From NCBI GenBank assembly GCA_015179025.1, contig WHUX01000136.1, positions 81,484-145,483 of the forward strand: a DNA stretch of 64,000 nucleotides. Reading direction: 5' to 3'. The stretch's first letter is position 1; the number at the start of each line of letters is the position of its first letter. Both the position numbers and the translations under genes were made by a program. Below the pieces are notes generated by a model. That model worked only from the letters and a program-made list of their open reading frames with translations, ran no database searches and was not told the origin of the DNA. Shown piece by piece: positions 24,175 through 34,699 of this stretch. The DNA is from Terfezia claveryi (lineage: Eukaryota; Ascomycota; Pezizomycetes; Pezizales; Pezizaceae).

Positions 24175-24345
24175 GCTCCGAAGCCACTAGCATATTGCAT
24201 AGTTTCCACGCTAGTTCCTCCGAGCTTGGAGGAACTAGCATGGCAATTTCGGAGTAGGTTACTACTAGACTCTTAACCATAGCACTAAAATAATTACGCA
24301 TAGGTACTAAGAGTTTGGTTACGAGAGCAGCTCCTATCTACTAAG
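24175..24345 (-). repeat. Right inverted end of the 14 kb element, with hairpin
   Basis: A hairpin with arms 24206-24221 and 24228-24243 (16 nt, one mismatch, 6-nt loop) is enclosed by GCTCCGAAG (24175-24183) and TTTCGGAG (24247-24254). CTAGACTCTT (24265-24274) pairs with AAGAGTTTGG (24309-24318), followed by TTACGAGAGCAGCTCC. Read as reverse complement this follows the left end word for word. Loop and arm sequences have drifted together at each end, so base pairing, not just sequence, seems retained. Confidence 0.68.
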
Positions 24346-25534
24346 GTTGCCTTGTTGAATAGTTTCTGTTTTAGCAACAAGATACCTATATATTGAGTGT
24401 GAATGACCAAATAAACTCTAATCCCTGTTTCATGTATCTAATCATAATGAATAGAATACCTACCAACTGCAACAATAGCTAGTCCTCCTATGTATATAAA
24501 ACTTCCTATGGCCTGCGCGATGTTTTTGCAGGCATGAATGTTTGTATCCTAGTATATGCCAGGCACTTGATTTTTCTAGCACATTGAAATATAGATTTTT
24601 TCTTTTTTTCTTTTTTTCTTTAATACTCAGGACTCATATGCGATCCTAGTAAGGGACCATGATAAGTCACCCGGAAACTTGGATTGGAGTATGGATGTGT
24701 ACCATTCATGTATAGCCAGGCTGCAGCAAAGTAGATACTTAAATTAGCCAATATGTTCATGCATAGAGTATTTGGGACTCGTGTAGTTCACTTGAGGCTA
24801 GGGTCATTATCTAGTAATTGGCTCCCAACCTTAAGAGAACTACGGAAAGGCCGTGGCAGTAATACATCAAAGTGGTCTATGGCAGTTACCTAGTAGGGCT
24901 GAATATGTAAATGTATACCTCGGCATTATAGTAATGCATTATTTTTATCTACATAACATCTTTAAGTCAGTTCTGAATTCGAGTGTGGTCGGAAGCCATT
25001 ATTTATGTATGTATGTTATGGATAGCAAGTTGGTTTGATGTGATTTGATGTGATGTTGACTGATGATAACTTGATTTCGCCTTGACCTTAGGTGCTATGG
25101 AACTTTCAAAAATAAACAAAAAAAAAAAGTAACAAATCCATTAAATTTTCCTTGATACATATTGTTGCAAGTAGGACTCAGTTAACAAAATAGGAAACTA
25201 CACCGGTGCTGCTACTCCGCTGTGAACAAAGGGTTAGGAAACAGTATGCAATTGGCAATATGGCTGCGTAGCAAAATAAGGCTTACCCAAACTTCCTAAA
25301 TCTTATTCAGTACCCTCGATCAGTTATTTACAAGTCCACCCCCCATTCAAGTCCACTCTAAATCAAGTTCTTAGATATCCAAAAATTCACCGTCTAGGCA
25401 CCAGTACTCCATCATCATGCATAAAGATAAATCAACAAGGGATTAAATAAACATGGAAAAAGATACATAGGAGAGGAAAACAAGATTTCAAAAACTCTGA
25501 TTTGTTCAAGCAAATATTCGACAACCATTTGAAA
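24346..25534. other. No gene recognised
   Basis: About 1.2 kb of AT-rich spacer with CTTTTTTT runs near 24600 and an A-rich run near 25120. The part next to 25535 is the 3' side of the GPI-type gene. No ORF with recognisable features. Confidence 0.55.
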
Positions 25535-26065
25535 TCACAACGCCATAGCAAGTGCTAACACACCGGCAGCCCCAAGAGCTCCAAGAACAACCGCACCTCT
25601 GTTAGGGGAGCTCGCGGTGTTTCCTACATTATTAGCCCACTCGGTTAACTTTTGGCTCGCCTCAGCTCGCAAGCTAGTTGGTAAGCTGTCAACCCACTGG
25701 CTCACTTGCGGTGGATAAAGCCCCGTCTTGATGTCGTTCCAGGCAGTGGTAGGGATTTGCAAATTGTCGACCTTGCTGCCCACGCTGTTGAAGAAACCGT
25801 CGATATCCGATGGAATGGCAGTGATGGTCGGGAGGACGTTCTCAAGCTCATTACCCACACTTGTGCGGTAATTTTTTACTTCACCGGCGATGCTGGTAGC
25901 CCCATTCTGGATATTTCCTATGACACTCGTGACTTTGTTTTCAATGTTCCCGATAACACTGGTGGCTTCGCGGGTATTGAGTATGGCGCCGTTCCCGTCT
26001 GCGCCCTGGGCAATAACCGAGGCTATAGAAGTCAGGAGGAGAAGAGCTGAGGCCTTGAATTGCAT
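25535..26065 (-). CDS. Small GPI-anchored cell-surface protein, 176 aa, unknown function
   Basis: Unrecognised family but clearly secretory. Start chosen at the ATG at 26065, because MQFKASALLLLTSIASVIAQ is a signal peptide; the frame upstream lacks one. The mature part has imperfect repeats of the pattern (T/S)SVIGNIxN (three copies near residues 36-60), then a helical domain with PPQVSQWVDSLPTSLR. The C-terminus SSPNRG followed by a 17-residue hydrophobic tail is a GPI-anchor signal. It is a single exon with no stops. Likely exposed on the wall or plasma membrane; no catalytic motif seen. Confidence 0.78.
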   Translation of the reverse strand: MQFKASALLLLTSIASVIAQGADGNGAILNTREATSVIGNIENKVTSVIGNIQNGATSIAGEVKNYRTSVGNELENVLPTITAIPSDIDGFFNSVGSKVDNLQIPTTAWNDIKTGLYPPQVSQWVDSLPTSLRAEASQKLTEWANNVGNTASSPNRGAVVLGALGAAGVLALAMAL

Positions 26066-27599
26066 GATTTGGCGGTCGGCTGAAGTAGCTGGCGGAGAAT
26101 GCAAAAAGATAATTGGGGGAAGTATGGGATAGTATGGGAGGTAGTCCAAGTATCGATAAATTTTAGGTACTGCTTATATTAAGTGAAGTTGGAGTAAAAA
26201 ATTATACCCCAGGTGTAGGGAAATCTTGCACTCTTATATAGAATGTCACCCACACAACAGCTACGAATCAATCTACTACTACAGATCTCGAAGTCAGCCG
26301 GACGGTACGTCCATTGGGCTGAATGAATCCGGTGGCAGTGTAATCTTTCATGGAGAGGTGATATCTGTTAACTTGTAGGCTTATAATCTATACCTACACG
26401 CGAGAGGACCACGTCATGTAGCCCTACGGATGGCAATGTTCTAAGTACATGTAATCCAGTTGGGGCTTTGCTGTAACTATTTATATTCATTCGTCCAATG
26501 GAAAGTCCATGCTGGAATTGCGCTACGACATCTGCTCACTGTTTCCTGATTGGTCGGACTCTCATCCTATACGTTCTAGGAATTAGTAACATCAATAGCT
26601 AGCATATTTGACAAGATAGTATCATATATACCTTAAGTTGTGGCTATTATCACCAGGTAAGTAATGTAGAGTATGACCGATGCGAATACATGTATAGACT
26701 GGCTGCCAACTTACCATAATGGTATACAACATACAATCATTGCAATATTTCAAAGTATAGCTCTGAAGGGGAATGTACGCAGCTTTGTTCGGAATCGGAT
26801 CGGCAGAATTATAGCCGCATACCCAGCCGTTAGTTGCTATCCCCAGGGGTCTCCTCCGCGATTTAGATCCCAACGGGAAGTGTATCATGCTGTTTATGTT
26901 ATATATAACAAACACAAGGTACATATATATACGTAACCCAGAAATGACAGGACGATGCAGACGTGAAGTATGTACTATCTTTTCCATGCCCGAGATTGCG
27001 AGGACTAGTGTAAGCCAACATTAGCGTAGCATTCTTTGTCAAAGTTTCTGTCGTAGTTACTAGGTCATAAGTGTTGGCACGAGTCTGCCAGTATTTGAAG
27101 TAATCCCAAAATGAGCAATTAACTCAATTACCCTATCTTTCCTGAATTCGAATAGCCGAGAGCTTACTACCATCAGGATTTATGACATTGGGTTCAATGA
27201 TACATTCTCTAGGGAGCGTGGAATTTGAAGAAGGAGTAATGGCGTTGTCATACAAATTCAATTGGGTAAGGTACTTACATAGCAACCAGCCTCAAAAATT
27301 TCACGCTGATCAGGAAAGGTGGGAATACAAGTGAATCACATACGCCTTATGGGCTTGATAAGTACTTATTGTTAGAGACCACAAGGAAGCTACTTCGTTG
27401 GTGCTGGTAATTTTTTAATAATTTTTCAAAGTAGGCATGTTTTGGCTTGCTAACACTTATGACCACTGACTATATATCATAACCATTGATTTTGGGTACA
27501 TGCATAAAGTTGTGTAAAACATCGAGTAAGTAAGTACAAATGGGACTCAAAGTTTCTACCTAAGTGGCCGTACACGTGTACATGATATGTATAACTTCC
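26066..27599. other. No gene recognised
   Basis: About 1.5 kb. The first few hundred bases should be the promoter of the GPI-type gene, with a TTATATAG sequence near 26233. Otherwise only short ORFs without motifs. Confidence 0.5.
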
Positions 27600-28805
27600 A
27601 CCCAATGTTACAACCAATAACCCTCCTCGGCATTTACGCTGATGTACAGTACAGTCACCCATCATCCATTTAACCAACTTACGCCTCTCCGAAACAAACT
27701 TAGAAAGTCAGGATGCCAACACCAGCCCCGACAGTCCTTCATGCCTGCAGAAGGATCTATACTATCACGAAGACAGGAAAAGCTTGGAGACCAGCACTCG
27801 TTGGACAGAGAAGATGATTTCGTGGGCCATACCTGTACACGTAGGGAGTAGTAATATGGCCAGTTTGTGTGATCCTAGTGGTTGAGGTTCCCGCAAGGAT
27901 ATTGTTCCTCTCTACAGAATAATCCAGCAAATCAGAGTTGAGATCAGTCACAACAGCCAAAACAACATTGTTGAAGTGGTTTCTTCAACAAGAACCTGAG
28001 CACCCATCCTAAAGTTGATACCAGATGTGGAGATGCTGTCGTACTAGCTGTTGTAGAGGTGGCCGGTGCCAAAGCGGAGAGAGGGGGTGTGGGAGTTGAA
28101 GTTGTACCAGTAGTTGTGATGGTAAGTGACTTGTAGTGTACGTGTGAATAGAGATTTAGAAGGACACTGATTATAATTTCAAGGGCCAGGATACCCTATA
28201 TGGAGCCTCAAAAGCGTTGCTCTCAGAACGGCCGATGATGGAACCCTTCCAGTGGCTTGAGAACTTTCTCCAACTGTAGTCACAGGCATGGGTGATGTCA
28301 AGAACTTAGAAGTCAATCGTAATCACCCTTACTGCCACCCATTGCTAGTTCGCTACTCAACACGGGCAAAGCCCAAAGAAGAAGATAGAGAAGTGAAAAA
28401 TAGGACATCAAGCCAAGTGACTGGAAGTCACAGTGGTCAATCCAGATGTTGGTAGAAATATTCAACGCAAGGGCATCACCCTTACTGGGGAGTGAGTTTA
28501 AGGGTTATGGGTGATGACGTTCTTCTGGGCTTTTGATCCTGAAGCTACTGGTCAACAAGCCGGAGTTGGAACCAACCCGAAGAATGGACTTGGTGCTGGC
28601 GATGTTAATACTGATCTTGATGACAGCTGCATGTGCCCGAAACCGTGGTCCTCAAGGTCGCGCAGTCCGTCACTGTGACCGCTGCTGGGCGAGCTGGGCT
28701 GCCTCCACCAATGTCCACCATTAAGAGTAGTATAACCAATGAGCGGCCCTTAATGGCTACTGCGAGAGCTGCCAAAACGGCGCCAACGGATACGTAAGTC
28801 TTCAC
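27600..28805 (-). pseudogene. Probable remnant of a secreted Ser/Thr-rich protein
   Basis: At 28805 the minus strand opens with MKTYVSVGAVLAALAVAIKG, a good signal peptide. It is followed within 40 codons by AAVTVTDCATLRTTVSG, as in fungal adhesin-like wall proteins. Further on, other frames give SPAPSPFFGLVPT, TITTTGTTSTPTPPL and ATSTTASTTASPH (28050-28130), then a possible end near 27760-27600. The frame shifts several times and TAA/TAG stops intervene. Seen: signal peptide and Thr/Ser-rich pieces on one strand. Inferred: they once formed one gene. Confidence 0.35.
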
Positions 28806-29778
28806 TGTGTGATAAAGTTCTTCGATCAGAGAAGTAATAGGTGCCCGGCACAGTATGGCCAGTTGATATGCTTCTGGGAATGGGATGTCTGCTCAATTAA
28901 GAAGCAATACCCAAGGGGCGTAATTGCTGCTTTTATATCCTTCTGTGCCCTCTTCGGCTTAAAAGAGAGCGAGGTGATGAACGAGTCTAATTACGCCAAA
29001 TTAGTACAGTACTCTGAGTCAGAGTGAAAAAACTAAGTAGGATATAACAGGACTCACAAAAAAAAAACTAGCGAGCATGATCTTTGTCTACTAGTCCTAT
29101 CAATATCACATCTATTGGATGACCTGGTGATTAAGAATCATGGTTTCAGGGTAACGTTACCTATCCCCAAAAGTAACCACTGATATATCATTGAATACAT
29201 ACCGATCTTATTTGCAGGCTCCTACCCCCACTAGCAGATGCCAAAGAATCAGTCTCATACCAAATTACGGTGGCATACAAGCCTACTTTTTTCTAAAAAT
29301 CAACTACTAAACAAAGCCAGGCACCTTTGTCTATGCACGCGAGGTTATCGCCGGAGAACTAAATGAGCTCAAGAATGTTTATAACCCCAATCCCAACCTC
29401 CAACCTCAGCGCCCCAACTATAACCCTTGCCCTTGGGAATCGCTCCTGTATTTTCGTCACTGGTACCCACTTCCAATAACCCTGGATCCCAAGTCCTTCA
29501 AATCCACGTGATTGGACTACTTTCAGGTTAGCACCTTTTTGGGGGCAATGCAATATACGTTGCAGTGAGAACAAGTCACATAGCCAGAGACTATATCTGT
29601 TTCCAGCTCAGCTGAGCCGTTCATATCAAATCCCCACACTCTGAACCACCCTACAAATGCCCTCTACCTTATATGATTTTTCGTCTCAGCGATATTTATA
29701 CTACATACTATACTCTCCCAGAACAGGTAAAGGCCAGTCGAGCGGCTAAATCGGAATCACGTGGATGAATTGATGATA

Positions 29779-30165
29779 TGGTTGAAAAGCACGTGTGTTA
29801 CACCTCTCATCATACCTGCTTGCAGCGATGCCACACACGTAATTACAGCAAATACCTGCTTGCTATAGTTTCATTGCGTTATCCCTCTTTTAATGTATAT
29901 ATAGAGTGTTGGGTACACCCCCTGAGTAGACAAGCACGAAAAAATATACTCGCATATACATACACACTTATACTCTCACATATACGTATACATATCTGCA
30001 CACTCATACATATACTTACGTACCTACATTTCACGTACTCTCACATCCTGACACTCACTTACAGTCATCACACGTACATATCTCAGGTGAAGTGGTCCTT
30101 CATTGGCCATTTATCTATCCATCCGTTGCTAGTGTTGCTTATTCATAACCTTGTCATTCCCAACA
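29779..30165 (+). repeat. 5' LTR of the copia element
   Basis: Begins TGGTTGAAAAGCACGTG and ends CATTCCCAACA; contains GTATATATAGAG (TATA-like) near 29900, like GTATATATAGAG in the solo LTR at 63.4 kb. Right after it comes GGTTATGAAGGGCT, which resembles the half initiator-Met tRNA primer site used by Drosophila copia and yeast Ty5. No clean target duplication remains. Confidence 0.75.
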
Positions 30166-30223
30166 GGTTATGAAGGGCTAATGTTAAATATTCACCGAAA
30201 GATCAATTCAACCTCCACATAAA

Positions 30224-31320
30224 ATGCAGAACAACGAAGTCGAAGCAAGCAGCTCCGCAGCAAGCGGCCCTGCACCCACCACATTTTTTCCTATTGGCTC
30301 AGCAGCGACAACATTGCTTCCTTTCCAGATTCGAGAGATACATTCTCCCATGACATCCTTTTCTTCTATGATACCCCCCCATCCACTACTATAAGTAGAT
30401 CTTATGCCCTTTCAAAAGACTTTCTCCCGGCCGAAGTCAACCTCGATAATATTGAGCCTCTTGACGGACTAAGGAACTATGGAGATTGGGCATCACAGAT
30501 GATAATGGTGTTTGACGCCATGAATGTATTAGATATCGTGGTTGATGGAGCTCAACTCGATCCTAATGCATCTTCAGCTGATAAGGAGGGCTATCAGGCA
30601 CTTTCAAACCACGCATTGCTAATTCTGATACAAGTCATTAGCAAACCAATTCTTAAGAAGGTCTCTAGATACAGATCACCTCACTTAATTTGGAAGTATC
30701 TCAAGGAGACTTACGTTATGGATACTTCCTTCACTTTGGTTCACCAGATCGCAGGCCTCTGTCTTCTCTTTACCAAGTTAGATAAAGACAAGCCATTGTC
30801 CAATTTCATGGATAAATTTGACGAGCAATGGAGCAGGGTCTATCAGGCGTCAGGCGGACCTGATCCATATAGGCAGAAATTCAAAGCATTCCTTGAAGAA
30901 GACTTCGCTAAGAGGGACTTCTTACTGGCTGCTTTGAGCCAAAGTTATCCGAATCCAGTGTACAAGATGACTACAAATTCAAATCTTACCTATTCAGAGG
31001 TAAGACGTCTTATGTTGGGGCTTGCCTCCAACAACCAACTTGAAGACTCTTACGGCGATACAGCGCTGTTTACGAGTAATAAGCGCAAGTTTGGTAGGGG
31101 GCGCAAATCCCCTTCCGAATCTAGTAAAACTTGTAGCTACTGCAAGAAGCACGGTGGAACCTCCCTCGGTCACGTCTGGCAGGACTGTCGGAAGCTCAAG
31201 CGCGACCAGAAACGAAAGCAAGACAGAGCTGAGAAGAACCAGCCCTCTAATCAGCAGCAAGGTTCTTCTAATCAAGGCCTTATTGCTGCTGCCTTCATCT
31301 ATCCCGAGAATTGGATATAG
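30224..31320 (+). pseudogene. Copia Gag polyprotein (UBN2-like) with zinc knuckle, one frameshift
   Basis: Capsid/nucleocapsid protein of the retrotransposon. The likely start is the ATG at 30224 (MQNNEVEASSSAASG). The frame is lost at a run of eight C near 30367-30374. From about 30376 it is open to 31320, with LDGLRNYGDWASQM, then IWKYLKETYVMDTSF..HQIAGLCLL, the usual copia Gag core. The nucleocapsid motif is a variant knuckle, CSYCKKHGG..LGHVWQDC, with long spacing between Cys and His. The C-run slip could be natural or a sequencing error. Confidence 0.8.
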
Positions 31321-32213
31321 ATCAGTCTAATGTCAGTACCTCATTTTGACACATCTGCAACGTCTCACATACATCGATGTAGGGCAATTTGAACACGTTA
31401 AGCCGAATATCGGACTTGTGAGCGTAGGAGGGGATACCTCCCTTTCCGTGGAAGGAATTTGTACTGTTTTTTTTGCACTTTATCCTTCCTGACAATGTCC
31501 ATGACGTTAAATGTTGTTCGTCTTAACTCTGTTTTATATGCTCCGTCCTTGGGGTCATTCGTTATAGTCATGGAATGTGTTGAAATCTACCTAAGGGGTA
31601 TTTAATGAAGGCATTTGGCAATAGGATTATTGTGTCTAGTCCTGAGCTTTCTGGGTTTTCCCTGTACCTATGGCTGAATTTAAAGGCATTCTTCCATTTG
31701 TTGCTCAACGAAAAGACTGCTCCTTTCTTGCCTCGAGATTCGAACCCGCTTCTGCTACGAGCCTCTGAATCTTTGGATAAGGCCTCTAATTATAAGAAGA
31801 CTAAGACAGAAACACATATATCTCGGCAGTCCTCGTTTGCCTTCTGGCACAGCATTCAGGTAAAGTAATCCGCAAGGCATATGAAGACGGCTCTATTATA
31901 CCTGCAATGCCTGCTGAATTCGCTTGCAGAGCGTGCATAATATCGAAGTCTGTTAATACAGTCCCGCAAGGCCTTTCTCAAGGCAGATCGACTCGGCCGT
32001 TTGAGCTTTTATACAGCAAAACATTCCATTCCCTCCTACGGAGATTCTCAATATTATATCACTTTTATTGATGACTTTACTCAGATGGGCTGGATTTTCT
32101 TCTTGAAGAACAAATCGAGTGCTGTAATAGCTATCCAGAAATATATCAGTTTTATAGAAAGACAGTTCCAGACCACTGTCTTATGCTTTATAACTGATTA
32201 ACAGTAGTGAATA
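31321..32213 (+). pseudogene. Remnants of copia protease and integrase
   Basis: In shifted frames: FDTSATSHIHRCRAI near 31345, where DTSA matches the aspartic-protease active site. Then KAYEDGS..PAMPAEFACRACIISKS (31875-31955), the second Cys pair of an integrase zinc-binding module. Then YYITFIDDFTQMGWIFFLKN (32050-32110), carrying the first catalytic Asp of the rve integrase core. Several stops and shifts occur. Nothing of reverse transcriptase follows. Confidence 0.72.
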
Positions 32214-32261
32214 TGTAAAAGCTGACAATTTCTCAGATCCAAGCCCATATTCTCACCAACC

Positions 32262-32322
32262 GACGGCCATTCATCTATCCATCCGTTGCTAGGTCACTAT
32301 TCATAACCTTGTCATTCCAACG
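32262..32322 (+). repeat. 3' LTR remnant of the copia element
   Basis: GGCCATTCATCTATCCATCC, then TTGCTAGGTCACTATTCATAAC and ending GTCATTCCAACG. Matches the last 60 bp of the 5' LTR; everything upstream in this LTR is deleted. Confidence 0.72.
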
Positions 32323-32577
32323 TATGTAGGGGTGTTGCTGTGCCAACCAGACCTGGTACGAAAATCCCGATTACGTTAACGCGAAAACGTCATGGCCATC
32401 ATGTCATCAACATGTAGTCATTCTAGGATTTTGGCATTGATGTTCTTATTCCCACTAGTATGAATGATGACCCCTCCCAAGCCTATGATGCTAAGCGACA
32501 ATATGATATGGACATAGGGTACGGAGTACGAAAACTAATATATGATTATTGATGTCAACAGGTACTAGGTCGCTTTA

Positions 32578-32752
32578 CCGCATCCACTGGTGAGCAAGAC
32601 TCCATGTAAGTTTAGAGACAGAGGTCGAGCTTATGCAGTAAGTGACGCTACAACGGTCCATTTTTTGGGGAAAAGTGCACAAGGTATCCGAGCGCAAAAA
32701 TAGCGTGGATGATACCGTGCAAACTGATCTCCAAGACTCCATTTTTTTTAAA
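32578..32752 (+). repeat. Left TIR of the pogo-like element
   Basis: Pairs with 34526-34697 as inverted repeat, with only a few differences (for example GCAAGACTCC against GCAGGACTCC). Confidence 0.88.
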
Positions 32753-32764
32753 AAAACTATAACG

Positions 32765-34405
32765 CTAAGGATTTACATCGGTTTCAACCACCACATCCTT
32801 AGCCAAAACAACATATTCAACCTCTTCATCAGAATCCAACTCTTTTTCCCATGGCCCCACCACAAGATTAGGTAGCCCTCGTACATGCAGTTGATGGTCC
32901 TCATTACCAGTTGGACAAAGGGAAATACCAGTCTGCTTAAAAGCCTTAATAATTGTATTCTACTTGTGTTCATAAAGCTATAACTAGGTGGCTGCTACTG
33001 TATATGTAATTACAATTTAGTGATGTTTAATACTATTATCTTTATCCTCATTTGCTAACATTTTCTCTAGGATATCACTGATTTTATCCTTCACTAGCTT
33101 GTTAATAATAGTGTCTATTAGTTGTATATATCTAGTACAGCCATCCAAAATATATACTGCAGTCACATCTAACTTTTTCATAACTTCAAAGACTACTTTA
33201 GACTTTTGTTTACTAAAAATATTTAATACAACCAACCATTTAGGCTGAGGAAGATATATTCTAGTTGAAGTCTTTGGAATCCTATATATATCATACTTTA
33301 GCTAACTTAATATAACACTTTCATTACTATAAGTAGTAAGATTAAAGTACATATGTACCTCTAAACTATACTTTATTTGTTTAGTTCGACATGCTACACT
33401 TTCTTTAGTTGTATATCTATAAAAGATCAGGATTAGCTTGTATCATAAATATCTATTAAAACATGCTATAAGTATTAATATTGCTTGTCATTTTATCTAT
33501 AAAATATGTTCAAAGTGAATTAGAACTATAGTTGTACCTTTTGTATCATAGGTATGAGTTTAAAGAAACTCAAGAGGAAGTAGAGTTTGATCTATATTGT
33601 AAATATAATATGGTTGAAAGTAAGAGGAGGTTGATAAGTATAAGTTGATAGGTTGTAATTTCTGCTGTATTTTCTGTAAAAAGCTTTGAACTGCTAGTAT
33701 CTTCTCTGCTAGTATCTTTTAAGCTACTTTTATTTTAATATGCTAAAAAATATTCCACTACTCTCTAAACCCATTAAACTATCCTACAGAAAACTAACAC
33801 TGATATATTACTTTATCCTGCTTATCACAATCCACCTGTTCAGGATAAAGCTGTTGAAAGATTTTTTTTTCCCTCTTATATAAACTATCACTATCCTACT
33901 GGCTTTCCTAGAGTATGTATTACTAGAAATTTCATATGCAGTACTTGTTCCATTTGAGGCCATTGTCCAACTTGTGCCTTTTCTACCATTCTTGATCTCT
34001 TCTATAATATAACAATTTCATCTTCCTTCCTTATCCATTATTGTAGCATGGCTCTTTCAATACCTAATTGCTCCAATACCCCTACAACTATTAGCTATAT
34101 ATTTACTAGGATATTTACAACTGCTACTTACATCTTGTTCCATATCCCTTGTATCCATTCCCTTTATTCACATGACTACTATGAACTATAGTAATAGCAC
34201 GCAGCTTAAACTCTCTGGTCCAAGACTTCCGTGTCTTTTTTGTTTTTTTAGAAACTTCTGACACATCCTCATCTACCCATTCCGAGGCCACATTCTCTGC
34301 TTCATCTCTAGGCTTCCGTACCTTTAATGAGGTAAGACTGCGTGGCTGTAAGGCTGTTGATTTTGCTCTGGGGCCCGGTCGAACTCTAACTTTCATTGAA
34401 GACAT
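32765..34405 (-). pseudogene. pogo-family transposase (HTH + DDE_1), decayed
   Basis: The start is probably the ATG at 34405 (MSSMKVRVRPGPRAKSTALQ). An N-terminal helix-turn-helix begins KKTRKSWTREFKLRAITIV, as in Psq/CENP-B-type domains. In the DDE core, VYILDGCTRYIQLIDTIINK (33090-33150) matches the pogo sequence where the second catalytic Asp precedes NKPFK. The C-terminal piece AFKQTGISLCPTGNEDHQLH, then VVGPWEKELDSDEEVEY, runs to a TAG at 32765. The middle is AT-rich and full of stops. Family call rests on these three blocks. Confidence 0.75.
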
Positions 34406-34525
34406 TGTTATTAGAGAGCAGATATAATAACAATTACTTTTCAAAAAACCGGACTATTATAGCTCACTTTACGTGGTATTATCTATATATTTTTGCGCTC
34501 AGATACCTGTGTGCTGTACATTTTC

Positions 34526-34697
34526 CAAAAAAATGGAGTCTTGGAGATCAGTTTGCACGGTATCATTCACGCTATTTTTGCGCTCGGATACCTTGTGCAC
34601 TTTTCCCCCAAAAATGGACCGTTGTAGCGTCACTTACTGCATAAGCTCGACCTCTGTCTCTAAACTTACATGGAGTCCTGCTCACCAGTGGATGCGG
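34526..34697 (-). repeat. Right TIR of the pogo-like element
   Basis: Reverse complement of the left TIR. A partial extra copy of the inner motif (TTTTTGCGCTCAGATACCTG) lies just inside at 34492-34511, so the inner edge has a short tandem repetition. Confidence 0.87.
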
Positions 34698-34699
34698 TA

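Larger units (their letters stand above)
10330..24345. mobile_element. Large decayed DNA element (~14 kb) with hairpin-rich inverted ends, RecQ helicase and DUF6589-like gene
   Basis: The two ends match as inverted sequences. Read inward, each has TCTCG, a C-C-A-(G/A)-ACTCTT word, its complement AAGAGTCT 20-40 nt further in, CTCCGAAA, then a long hairpin containing CTAG(C/T) and CTCCGAG, and TTCGGAGC. Between the ends lie gene A (-), gene B (+), a solo LTR, two tandem repeat arrays, a RecQ-type helicase (+) and a DUF6589-like gene (-). All four genes carry stops or frameshifts, so the copy is dead. The outermost bases and any target duplication could not be fixed; limits may be off by tens of bases. 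Inferred to be a single transposon because ends, genes and scattered hairpin motifs fit one unit. An alternative is several nested elements. Confidence 0.62.
29779..32322 (+). mobile_element. Truncated Ty1/copia retrotransposon
   Basis: Order: 5' LTR (29779-30165), primer-binding site, gag, remnants of protease and integrase, then a ~60-bp remnant of the 3' LTR (32262-32322). Reverse transcriptase and RNase H are missing. The LTR family is shared with the solo LTR at 63265-63631, which ends in the same GGCCATTCATCTATCCATCC and CATAACCTTGTCA.. sequence. Confidence 0.82.
32578..34697 (-). mobile_element. pogo-like (Tc1/mariner superfamily) DNA transposon, 2.1 kb, long terminal inverted repeats
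   Basis: Terminal inverted repeats of about 175 bp: 32578-32752 and 34526-34697, nearly identical and starting CCGCATCCACTGGTGAGCA. TA is present on both sides (32576-32577 and 34698-34699), the target duplication of this superfamily. One minus-strand transposase pseudogene fills the middle. The ends are much better kept than the AT-rich interior, where transposase codons are heavily mutated. It lies 255 bp beyond the truncated copia element. Confidence 0.87.

Noticed and set aside
10330..24345. Helitron
   Set aside because: A helicase and hairpin ends suggested it, but the helicase is RecQ-type, no Rep/HUH domain is seen, and the ends are inverted repeats rather than TC..CTRR.
10330..24345. 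Starship giant element
   Set aside because: No tyrosine recombinase (DUF3435 captain) was found at either end, and the element has long inverted ends.
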